Source: Hortaea werneckii (lineage: Eukaryota; Ascomycota; Dothideomycetes; Mycosphaerellales; Teratosphaeriaceae). From it: 64,000 nucleotides of DNA. The stretch spans positions 26,798-90,797 of the forward strand of contig JBAOKB010000107.1 in NCBI GenBank assembly GCA_037044905.1, given 5' to 3'. Position numbers and translations under genes: made by a program. Of this stretch, positions 1 through 10,970 are shown piece after piece. The notes beneath the pieces were generated by a model. That model saw only the letters and a list, made by a program, of their open reading frames with translations, was not told where the DNA came from and did no database searches. Numbering within the stretch: the stretch's first letter is position 1; each line of letters opens with the position of its first letter.

Positions 1-3000
1 ATTATAGTAATCTTTAATGCACTCGTGTTCCTTTTCTAGTAGAACTTAGTACTTCCTATGTTCGATAGGGAACTCTTCTTATTTATCTCGTAGAACTCGG
101 AGTATATTGTTAAACTCTTATGTATCTATAGTAAGGCTTCCGTCCTTGTTAACTTTAAGCAATGTTTTCTTGTTCTGCTCCTTGCCTTCTATGTAGTCGC
201 TTCTTCTACTTAGCGCATCTGCGCGCTTATTGTCCTTCCCTAGTATATACTAGATATCGAACTTATATTGTCCGAGTAGCTCTAACCATCTACACTGTCG
301 ACGCGATAGATCCTTAGTAGTTATAAAGTATTAAAGGTTCTTGTAGTCGGTGTATATCGTTAGTCCTATAGCTCCTTCGTAGTAAACTCTCTAGTGTCGC
401 AATGCTGCAACAATCGCTAATAGTTCTTTGTCGTAAATCTCGTAGTTCTGTTCCGCTAGCGTCATTTTCCTTAAGTAATACGCTACTAGGTGTCTTTTGC
501 TATTATGTTCTTAAGTAATGCAAGCACCTATTGCTAAGTTAGATGCGTCGGTTTCGACTTGTACTAGTTTCTTCGTATTGAATAGCATAAGTGTTAGTAA
601 CTGTATACATGCTTTCTTAAGTTGTTAGAATGCTTTCTATTGTTTCTCCGTCTATACGAACTTAGTGTCCTTCTTCGTAAGACTCGTAAGTAGGATTACA
701 AGTTTAGAGTATCCTTTAACAAACTTTCTATTATAGTTCGCGAGTCCTAGAAAGGCTTGGATTTCTGTAACGTTCTTCGGTGTTAGCTATTCCTTAATAG
801 ATTGTACTTTCTTTAGGTCCATCTTAATTTTAGTAGTATTAATAATAAATCCTAGGAATTCGATTTCCTTCTTGTAGAATTTATACTTCTCGGGTACGGT
901 CTTAAAGTCTACTGTGCTAAGTCGTTCTAGCACTGCCTATACATCTTTAGTATATTGTTCTCGGCTTCCTTAGGTAAAGATTAAGATGTTATCGACATAT
1001 GCTATAACGGTTATGTTAAGTAGATCTCGTAACACATCGTTAACGAGCTATTAATATGTCGCTAGAGCATTTGTAAGTCCCATTAGCATAACTCGGAATT
1101 GATAGAGTCTATAGCGCGTCCTAAAGGCTATTTTCTATTCTTCTCCCTTAGCTATTCGTACGGCGTAGAATGCGTCTCGTAGATTAATCTTAGAATACTA
1201 GTTTGCTCCGGTAAGTCGATCTTGCATTTCTTCGATGTTAGGTAGTAGATATCGGTTCTTAACCGTAACTTTATTAAGTCGTCGATAGTCGATTACTATT
1301 CGCAGTTTTCCTCCTTTCTTTAGAACGAACATTGCTAGTAAAGCGGCTAGCGATTAGGATTTCTCTATCTATCCTTTGTCGCTCTTTTCCTTTAGCTATC
1401 GTCGTTACTCTTCGAGCTCCTTTTTGGATAACCTATATAGTAGCCCCTATAGTAGATCTTTGCTAGGCTAAAGTTGTATTCGGTAATCCTATAGTTAATG
1501 TCTAGGTAAGGCGGCTAATCCTTCCTCTTCCTAGAAGAGCGGTTTCCATTTCTTAAACTCTTTAGGGATCTCTAGAGGTACGTTAGTTCTCCTTTTATCT
1601 CTTACCTCGTGACCTAGCTAGGCTAGCTTAGTGTCTATAGAGACTATCTCCTTGCCGTTTTTGTCGGAGTATGTTATCGGTTAACGTTCTAATTCGTAGA
1701 ACTATCTTTCCTTATCTACTATCGCACGCTGTCGATGTATAGGGTAGATGTCGGTAGCGCAACCGCATCGCTTAAACTTAAGTACTCTTTTCCTCTAATC
1801 TATTAGAGGGTTGTGCTTTTCTAACTAAGGTGTCCCTATTACGACATCGTAACTAGCTATATTAACGATATCTAGGCTAATAGTCTCGTAGTGCTATTGG
1901 ATAGCTAGGACTAGCGGCATTGTTTCGCTGTCTACTTCGGATAGGGATAATCTATCTGCGACCATTAACTCGTATCCGCCGTCTTTCTTTCGTCGGGTAG
2001 CGATCCCGTTTTGCTAGATAAAGCTAGTCGATATAAAGTTTCCGCTAGCTCCGGAATCGATTATAGCTTGTGTCGTATGTCTATTAACAATGCATTTAGT
2101 ACGGAATACCGGTGCTACTAATGCTATAGGAGCTTCGATAATGTTTACTTCCTAGCGACTACTCCTATCGATAGGGATCCTTTGTTTTATAAATAGTATC
2201 CTAGCGAGTTAGCATCTTCGAGACAGACTTCCTAATTAAGGGGTCTATGTCGTGGGCCTAAGATAACCTTTCCTTGTGTTATTAATACCTTGATTTGTCC
2301 TTTAACAGTAGCTTTAACGTGCCCTAGTATTATGTTTCTCTATATCGGTAATTGTACTAGTTGCCCGATGGGTCTTATCTCCTATTGGCTTACTAACTTA
2401 GTTAACTTCTATTTCATTGCTTCTAACGATATGAGGTCTTCCTAATATGCTTCCTAGATCCGGTATAATTCGTGGAATTGTCCTTTAACTACTTGTATTC
2501 GTTCTCTAAGCCTTCTTGGGATATAGATTCCGTTAGGCGTAATGTAGCTTCCATTAGGTTAAAACGTACTTCCAATCGGTAGTCGTTCTTATACGTATGC
2601 TACTACGTCGTAGTCTGCGTTAACGAGTCTATAGGTCCAAAACATTGCTCTTAATCGGTCGAGCATGTTGTCGAATTCGATCGGGTACAGTCGTCGTTTC
2701 CCTTAGATCTATAGGAATACGGTTTTAAATTGGTTCGCGATGAAGAGGATCATTCTCCGAGCTAGTCCTACTTCTAAGACTTCGAAATAATATAGTTCGA
2801 GGTCGTCGGGTTCATCGTCGTCGGTATATTCTTCTTTAGATAAATCGTTATCCGTCGTAGCGACTGTTTAGGCGATCATTTGTAGTTGTTCTAGGTTTGG
2901 TCCCGTTAGTTCTAGTTCGGTATCGTTGTTTAGTAGAGATTCTTCTTCTCCTAGTAGTTCTTCTTCCTACTCGGGGGGTGTATTTTCTTGTAGAGTTGCG

Positions 3001-4601
3001 TCCTCCCAATTAAATGGTAGTAGAGACCTTCCTCTCCGGGAATTTCCTAAGTCTCTTATCTGCTATAGCGGCTAGCCTCGTACCATCGCGTTAAATTCCA
3101 TCCTAGCCTTACGTGGCTTCTTGGGATAGTAACTACTTGCTAGCTTGTCTAAGTTATAGGTTTTATAGTAGTCGTCGTAACAACCCGTCTAATGCATAGC
3201 CTTATAGTCTAGTTCCGTCTTCGGTTCCTTAACGAGTTTTAATACATCGTAGGCGCCTCGTCCATCGTTTGCTTCGTTAATAGGTTCCTTTATTAGCATT
3301 ATATTAAGCTGCTCCTACGGTCGCACCTTTCGTCCGCGGTAGTCTCGTGCGTAATGCCCTATCTTATAGCAGTTATAGCACTCCGGTCCTTCTCGTTTCT
3401 TTCCTCTATTATTGTTCCCTTAGAACTTCCCTTTTCCCTTAGCTCCTCGCATACCTTTTCCTTTTGGCTTACGCTAGATAATATCTAATTCTATAGCGTC
3501 CGGATCGCGACGAGACCCTCTAGTCTAACTAGTAGAGTTGTAGCTAGATCGTCCGCGATACTATCTATTATAGCGTTTTTCTATCTTCCTCTCGTAGAGC
3601 CTATCGTTAATTTCGATAGCATCCTAAATTATTAGTTCGAGAGTGTCGTAAGATGCACCTAAGCGCATAAGTTTATCCTTAACGTCGTCCTTAAGTCTAG
3701 TGTAATACATAGTAAGTAAGGCTTAGTAATCCCACCTAGTTTTGCCTAAATACTCCCTAAACTTAGCGGTGTATTGCGAAGTAGACGTCTTCTGTTTTAA
3801 GTGTTAGATAACTCGGATGGCGACTTGTTTTTCGTTACTTAACCCATAAATATTTCGAATGGCTTTAACATAATTGTCCTAGCTGTTAAAGATTCCTTCG
3901 GTGTCGATGTTCTAGTGCAAGACTTCGTACAACCTAGGTCGAATCCATTGTTAGACTTGTCCCCTAAGGTAAGAGGATGCAAGTAAGGTCTTCTTAGGAT
4001 CCTAGGTAATGTTTTTAAAACGAAAGTAAAGTGCCATTTAGTTAAGCTAATCGTCGAGCTTCGATCGATCGCTATAGTAATAGTCCGGTCTAGCGACTTT
4101 AATATTTTTGTCGTAGGTACGCTACTAAACGCTAGTGTCTCGGTTCTCGGATGGAGCCATTATTGTCTAAGGTACAAAGTTCCTTAAGGGTGTTTAAAGT
4201 GTTACGACCCTACGAAGTAGTGTTACGGGTTTAGAGCTCTTTAGAACAGATGTGTTAAGACAACTAGGTTGTAGGATAACTAATTGTAACAAGGCTGTTA
4301 GGTCTCTACCTAATAGTCGGATTGCAACATAAGTTAAACACACGAACTCCTAATAAGAAACGTGCCTAGTTATATACATAAGAGATTCGTGTCTTTATAC
4401 ATCTAATCGCCTAGTCGCTTAGCGATTAGTCGCTTAGTAATCGCTCGGTCGCTCGTCGACTAGTCGACCACTTGCATATATGTAGTTAGTCGCCTACTAA
4501 GGCAGCGCTTACTTGTATACTAGTCACGTGACCCTTGTCTCCTCTAGCCCCTACTAGCTAATCGCTTCGGGTCTAACCGTCTCGTAACCGTGCTCGTAAT
4601 A
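1..4601 (-). mobile_element. Ty3/Gypsy chromovirus copy A, RIP-mutated, cut by window edge
   Basis: This is the 5' part of a minus-strand LTR retrotransposon of the same family as the copies at 18,090 and 39,800. Aligned by eye, position 1 corresponds to about 20,290 of E1, so the integrase C-terminus, chromodomain, accessory ORF and 3' LTR lie outside the window. The gag start codon is at 4160 (minus). Protease, RT (YVDD region near 990-1000), RNase H and part of integrase can be followed. All reading frames are shattered by TAA and TAG codons. Changes relative to E1 are mostly CA to TA or TG to TA, the RIP signature. The 5' LTR is at 4200-4601. The copy is certainly inactive. Confidence 0.93.
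4200..4601 (-). repeat. 5' LTR of copy A
   Basis: It is 402 bp long, the same length as the LTRs of E1 and B. It begins TGTTACGACC and ends GCTCGTAATA on the plus strand; the final AATA is the expected AACA with a C-to-T change. The U3 is of the same type as in B and E1. The self-complementary pair (TTAAACAC in the LTR and in the primer-binding region at about 4188-4199) is still readable. Confidence 0.93.
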
Positions 4602-6767
4602 GCTACCTAGAAACTATCTACTCGGCAATTTCGGCTATATACTATTTATATAGTCTAAGACAGAGTAGGAATAGTTTATTAGATTTAAGCGTCCTCCCTA
4701 ATATCTCTATATATTACTTACAATTATCGAAGTCGTCCCGATATTATACTATATATAGTTTATTAAAATGTTATATTATGGCCTAAACGTCTCTACCGCT
4801 AAGTTTCGACGCTTAAATACTAGCCCTATAGTACAATTACTAGTATAGGATATTAGAGGCGCTAATACCGCCCCTAACTCTCTTATTCCTCTTATAATTC
4901 TAATAGAGGATATCCGCTTATCTATATCTTAACGAGATGCCTTTAAAGGTAATTTAGGTCTTAATAGTACTTAATAGAAGCTAACTATACTATCTCTATT
5001 ATTAATACTATTAATAGGACTATAAGCTAGTAAGTATTTAATTAACGGAGGCGGTTATCTTACCTTCTTAAGTAATCCCTAGGCAAAAATATATAATCTC
5101 CTTAACTAGTTTACTAAACTAATAGACGTAGAACATCTAATAGGGTATTTTTAAAACACCTCGCGTTATTAATATAGTATTAAACATGTTAATTAGACAC
5201 TTTAGCTTAATAATCTAAAGTAGCTACCTTTAGAAGAGATAACTAAGTACAAATAACGTAGAAGGGCGTAAAGGGAAGGAGGGCGAGGATTAAGATAAGA
5301 ATAGGAATAGGGAATAGAGAAGGGGAATAGAGAAGGGGAATAGGGAATAGAGAATAGGGATAGGGGATAGAAATAGGAATTAGGAATAGGTATAGAGAAT
5401 AAGGATAGAGGAAGGAGGATAAGAAATAGGGAATAGGTAATAGGATAGGAATAGGAATCGAGAATAGGGATAGGGGATAGTAATAGGAGTAGAGAAAGGG
5501 GATAGGGATAGGGATAGGAGATAGGAGACAGGATTAGGATAAGGACGGGGGTAGGGATAAGGATAAGGGTAGTAGTCCTAAATATAGTCCTATTGTTAAG
5601 CTTAATAGTAAACACTAATCTAATATTAGTACTAATAATACTCGTTCTAAAAACGCGGAAGCGATACAAACGAGAAGCCGAGGTAGAGGTCTTAATATAG
5701 GTCTAATAACCTTAATATATATAGTTATATAAGCCTACTTTATATAGTTAAAAAATGATTGTAATACTAATATAGAAAGAAGCCTTTTTTATTCCTTCGT
5801 AGCGCCTACAATTATAATGCGTCTAATATATCTATCTTTACTAACATTAGTATAAGTAGGGACTTATTCTTTCTTAATACTAGTAATACTAACTAGAGAG
5901 ATCTTATTATTACTATCTTAGAAGCTACTTTTAAAGGAGCTTTCGGTTAGTATAAAGATGTAATAGGGGTATTACTAAATTCTAGACGCATTTATACAAA
6001 AGCGCTTTAGGTATATATACTATCCTTTTAAGAATTATGTTCTAATATAATCTATTAAGTAAAGCTAAAACATAACTATAGACCCGAGACGGCTATACAA
6101 AGGGGATTAGTTGGATTAGTTATAGCAATTCTAAAAAATAAGCTTATAAGGCTATATAGGGGTTTTCTACTAGAAGGTAGCATAATTAATATATAGTAGC
6201 CTAGCGACAATAGGAAGAGGTTACTTAGTACCGCGTATCTAGGCGCCTTAATTAGTCTATTATATTACGTTCTATATAGAAATAGTAATTCTAAGACTAT
6301 ACTATACTAGAGCGGACATAAGGGTAATAGTCTAGCCTACGGATACCTTTATACCCCTATTACGCTAAAGGCTATACATAACCTTAGTAGAATTAATAGC
6401 TAATAAGGCTAAGCGTAGGCTCTAAGACCTTGCCCTAGGAATATAGAGTAGGGCCTTAGACTTTTAGTAGAGTTTAGGCGTAGGCTCTAGAAAGTTTAGC
6501 AAATCCTAGTAACTACTAGGTAAATAGATAACACCTTACTAGAAGGTTAAGGATTGCCTAGATTATATAAATAGTATATTAAACCTTTATATAGTAGGGT
6601 ACCCTAATAACGACATTAAAGCGTATAGTGTCGCGAGATATAAGCAATAATATATTATAGATTAATTAGAATGGATTAGAAAGAGTGTTATAATACAAAG
6701 ACTAGGTAAGGAAATTAGCGCTCCTAACATAGCGTGCATAGTAGTAGCAACCTTATGCCTAATACCT
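4602..6767. other. RIP-saturated AT-rich relic DNA, no intact gene
   Basis: The stretch is dominated by TA steps and by TAG/TAA in all frames. No frame shows a recognisable domain that I would defend. Around 6305-6345 a short plus-strand peptide (SGHKGNSLAYG-like) weakly resembles the C-terminal GHxGN motif of RNase H domains, so an old retroelement may be buried here, but nothing around it supports a family. A purine-strand minisatellite lies inside (listed separately). Confidence 0.6.
5270..5575 (+). repeat. Purine-strand minisatellite, GGAATA/GGGATA-type units
   Basis: About 300 bp on the plus strand are almost entirely A, G and T with hardly any C. They are built from irregular 6-12 bp units such as GGGATA, GGAATA, GAGAAG and GGGAATAGAGAA. 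The minus strand is therefore a pyrimidine-rich strand, and its open frame of 155 codons is a low-complexity Leu/Pro/Tyr/Ser artefact, not a gene. Confidence 0.8.
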
Positions 6768-7487
6768 CTAGCTCCATGCTAGTTCCAACTCTAACTTAAG
6801 AATCCTAGCCTCCTACTTCGTAAGCTCTTCGCGTAGCGAGCTTATATTCTTACGACGCGGCTTAGTAGCGGCCCTAGCAACCCTTGCCGCTACCTAAATC
6901 GAGCACGTCTTCCTGTCGAACCGATAGCGAGCGCAGCTATACCCAAAGCTAGCCGCCTAATACTTGTTACGCGCTACGGCAGAATAGTAGCGGCAGACCT
7001 AATCCTTCTTACGGCATCGATTATAGGCCTATAGAGCGACTACACCGTCGTCTAGCTTCTCTATACGACCGACGTGCGACAGCACTGTCTGGCGGTCTGC
7101 CTTTTAACGTACCCATACAACCTCTGTAGTCGAATGAGAATAGTATCTGCCGCGCTGTTGGGGGCGGCGATTCTCGGTCGTGGAATAATGTCCGGACGGC
7201 AGCTGGGTTCGCGGTTGCTGCTGTTAAGGCAATAATACGGAGGCGCGGCGTTGGGAAGTAGTGGTCGAGGCAAGTTCATCTCCACTATTGACGGGGTCGA
7301 GAGGTGGCTTTTCTTGGGCCTAAGTAATAGCAGCGCTCAAGGGTGAGTCGTGGATGGCCGGGTTGTCCTGATGCTCGGCGGTAGTAATGCCGGAAGGCGA
7401 ATCGCCACGGCTGCGACGGCGACGCGCCTAGGGAGTATACGGCACGTCGTAGACATCGCGACTTCTCTTGTGACCGGTGGCCCGCTA
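6768..7487 (-). pseudogene. RIP-inactivated Cys-rich protein with predicted coiled coil (unrecognised family)
   Basis: One minus-strand frame (codon first bases congruent to 7016) can be read for about 240 codons from about 7487 to 6768. It is interrupted only by TAA/TAG codons of the RIP type. The N-terminal two thirds is Ser/Pro/Gln/Arg-rich and lightly mutated. Then comes a cysteine domain around 7025-6900: [Cys to Tyr]-x2-Cys-x6-Cys, 19 residues, Cys-x2-[Cys to Tyr]-x6-Cys. The two Tyr codons are TAT, one G-to-A step from TGT. A Lys/Arg/Glu/Leu-rich tail that should form a coiled coil follows, ending near a TAG at 6768-6770. The mutation load rises sharply toward the 3' end. I do not recognise a named family. 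The CX2CX6C pair resembles the accessory ORF of the retrotransposons in this window. Confidence 0.55.
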
Positions 7488-8830
7488 ACTACAAAACAGT
7501 TATGAGCGGCTCGAACCCAAAGCTTCCCAAGGGCTCGAGAACTTACAGCAGCCCACGAGAAGAGACAAGCCGACCTCGTGCCGGCGGCCGTTGATCCTGC
7601 TTACCCTGGCGGGCAGGAAAATGAGCGTGAGCTCCACGAGAAGGGCGGCCGGTCATGGCCGTTGTTCGATTGCGACTCCGATGTATGATGCCGCCACGAA
7701 CAAAGAACGCTTGAGGTGTTTGCCTAAAAGTGCACAGTGTGCAGGTTGGATTTCATGCATGTTTCAGTTCAAGCTTTGAAAGATGCGCAACCGAAGGAAC
7801 ATTCAAGCTAGTCTAGCTGGTGGCAAAAGCACGTGCTTCTCAAGAGCGTCCCAGTAATATCTTGCAGCACACTCTCACTACTTAGTGCACATCCCGCTCA
7901 TTCGCTCAGAAGAGCACGCCCGTCGGCTCATCCATTCGCAAGCGCCAAGCCATATCGACGAACATCAATGACTTCATAAAACAAAAGGAGGCGATCCAGA
8001 GGACTTTCAAATGCAGCAACACTCTTAATGTGCTGAACAGCTGCCATGCAACCACTATCACGGACCAAAACGTTGCTGCCCTGGCAGAGAGATCCAAGTG
8101 TTGTGTCACTTTAGTGTCAGATGTCTCTGATGCATCTACAATTGCGGACGAAAGTGAGTAGCACAGGACTCCGGCGGCCACCACGAATCAATACTCTGCC
8201 GACTCCACAACAGTATGAGCGTCTGGACTTCGTGGGTGGGTTTCGGCTAGTGCGGCGGTGTAGAGACTAAGTGGGTGATGGTAGTGATTCCGGGTGGTTG
8301 GGCTGCGACTTTCGGGGTCGAGGGAATCTGTGGCACCCAAATGGCGCTCATGTTCGGACTAGGGAAGAGGCTGTAGGTCTCTTTGTGCAGGTGTGGCCGG
8401 ACACAAGGATTGAACGGAGTAGATGATGGTGCCCCGGTCGAGTGAAGGCTTTGAGCGTGCCCAAACGAGAATCCTGCACTCTTTAGTAACCCAGTGGTTC
8501 ACGGGGACGCACGGCATCTCTGTCGACAACATGGTTGACAAGAGAATGCTTGGCTCACCTGTTGACGAATTGAAAACCAGTAGAGTAGCTAGATTGAAAT
8601 TGGTTGCGCAATGCTCGTCGTTCTCTATTTAATCCTAATGTCTTCTAAATCCTACGGTTGGGGTTGGGACAAGACTGCCATACGGAGCTCATTTGGCGTA
8701 TACAGCCTTCTAATACTAACTAGCCCGCGAGCTACTTATATGTCGATCTCGAAAGTTGATCTCGCCTGCCGTAGACAGCTAGAATGTACTTTATTCTTGC
8801 CTACTCCATAAGTTGTTTAGCTTGGCTGTC
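7488..8830. other. Low-RIP island without a convincing gene
   Basis: Base composition here is close to that of the gene-rich right end, and CA/TG dinucleotides are normal, so this stretch largely escaped RIP. Several short open frames exist. The longest is 92 codons on the minus strand at 7906-8184, hydrophobic in its middle, and it opens with GTG directly after a stop. None has a start context, length or motif that supports a gene. It may be the remains of unique DNA between repeat insertions. Confidence 0.5.
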
Positions 8831-10970
8831 TACGCTAGGAACTATTGGCTCGATTAGTTGTGTAAGACCTATGAGACAGGTAAGACAGCAGCGAGCGTGC
8901 TGCGAGGCATGTGTTAGGAAGCAGTAGGAACCATCGCTATAGAACAATCCCTTACGAGAGACATTAGGATGTTCCTAGGTAACATAGGTCCCTATAGCGC
9001 CTCTCTTACTACTAATGGCTTGCGAGGGAACCACTTGTTTTCCTTTTCTATAGTAATTCATTCGCTAGAGCCGGTTAAGGTTATGACCTCGAGCACTTAT
9101 ACTTAAAAGTTATACCCTAACATTAAGTCACCAATTTATAGTCCCTACGAAGACCTCCTTATAGACGCGATACCTCTTGCGCTCCTTATACCGTAAACTA
9201 AATTGGCCTACAAAACACTTTTAAATTAAACTAACCGCTTGCGACTAATCGACCCTCTACTATAGAAGCACCTACCTAAAGTCCTATGTAAGAGAATATA
9301 TACAATTACTAAAATCGATTACGCCCTACTTAAGGGGCGACTATACTTCTCCTTTAGCTCTTCAAGATTAAACATGTTCTAATTTGCGGCGATAGCGGGT
9401 GTCCTATCTCGCTATTTTATTATTAAACTCGAAACTAGCGATAGCGCTCTATAGATTAGAAACATCTTAACTAGGTAGTTAAGTATCTATTAGTAGAGTA
9501 GACATCCTGTCCTAGTCTATTGTAGTAGAGCGGTTATACTTAGAAGCGGAGATATAATCTCTATAGGGTTAGGTACTACCCTAAGGTTTCTAGTAGTCTT
9601 ACTAGGCTCTAAGATTAACGTAGTCTAGAACTATAGCTAAAAGAAGACGGATACTTAGAGATCGCCTTAGTATATAAGAGCTAGTAAAGATAGTAGTAAG
9701 TATTTATATAAGTATCCTTCCGAGGATAATTCCTTATAGGCGACTTTAACTAAAGAGTCTTAACGTACTAGAGGCTACTAGGTCGCTTATTAATCGTAAG
9801 ATTATAGAAAAGTCCCTAAAGATACTACGTTTAAGCCCTCGACTACTACTACTAGCCTTAAAGAGGTAGCCGATGTAATTAAAATTGAGGTTAGTAGTAT
9901 AGAGGAGAGGATAACTACCGTCTTAGGCTATTAGGGCTAGTATAATAGAAGCAAGAGTACTAGGTAGCTTATAAATAGCGGTCCTAGTTCCTACGACCTA
10001 CTAGTATTTAAGAGAATAGTAAATCTAGTTAATATAAACCTTATAAGGCTATAAAGTAGAGCGTAATACTTTATAAAGCTAAGATAAAGGAGATCTAGCG
10101 AGATAGGTCGAGAGGTAGTAGGTACTTTAGAGTATAGCCCTTTATAAGTAGATTAACCTAAACGAAGAAGATTTTGCTATCTAGAGCCTAAAAGCTTATT
10201 CTAAACTATTATTGCAATTAAAGCTAGAATTGTCTTAGTCGTAATTTAAACTACTATATCGTACTAATACTTAGGCGAGGATTAAGTATATAGTAATAAG
10301 TGTCTCGTTAGAAATAGCTAGAACATAATTAGCTAAAGGTAGCTAAGACTAGCTATAAGAACAATATTAAGATCTACTAGTAAATTATTTAATAGGGAAA
10401 ACATATATAAATCTCTACAAGACTATAATTAGTATATAATAGAAAAGGTTTGTTACTTTTATAAGACAAGTTATATTTTAGCCTATCTAGTTACCTTATA
10501 TACCTTTACCGACTTTCTACCCTATAAGATAACTATTATTGTCTACTATACTAGTATCTTCTATCTCTTCCTTCTTATCTTTTCTACATATCTCGCCTAT
10601 CCTACTTAGTACGTTCGATATATATTCGTCCTCTCTAGAAAGCGGTATTCCTAAGGGGATACTAGCTCGTTACAACAATGAGTTAGATAGCCTAGGAATT
10701 ACCTCTTTTCTTAACTACCTTATAGTAAACGTTAGAGAAAGGTTATAGTAACAAGTAGTTACTATATCCTATAGGCTTTCTAAAGACTTATACTACTAGC
10801 CTATATCGATATTAGAGGTCTCGCTACCCCTAGTACTATCCTTAAAAATATAAAGTAGAATTTCGAGGCGTAGTTTCTAGAAGGCTTTACTATAAGACAC
10901 CTTACGTTAAAGTATATTATAAACGTCTTTTGTCGTAGCTAGAAAGTAGGCAAAAGCTACTAAGAAAATA
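8831..10970. other. RIP-saturated relic DNA upstream of copy C
   Basis: Mutation density rises again from about 8,830. No LTR, gag start or recognisable domain was found. The 5' LTR and first part of gag of copy C are expected around here if that copy were complete, but similarity to copy B begins only near 10,970. The segment is therefore either foreign relic DNA that replaced the 5' end or a region too diverged to recognise. Confidence 0.5.

Noticed and set aside
5490..5530. Telomere-like TAGGGA runs
   Set aside because: The units are irregular GGGATA/GGAATA and embedded in a longer purine tract, not TTAGGG arrays.
5202..5669. 155-codon minus-strand ORF
   Set aside because: It is the pyrimidine-rich complement of the purine minisatellite and encodes only Leu/Pro/Tyr/Ser low complexity.
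6305..6345. RNase H-like GHxGN peptide suggesting a LINE
   Set aside because: It is a single short match with no supporting RT or C-terminal motifs in the same frame.
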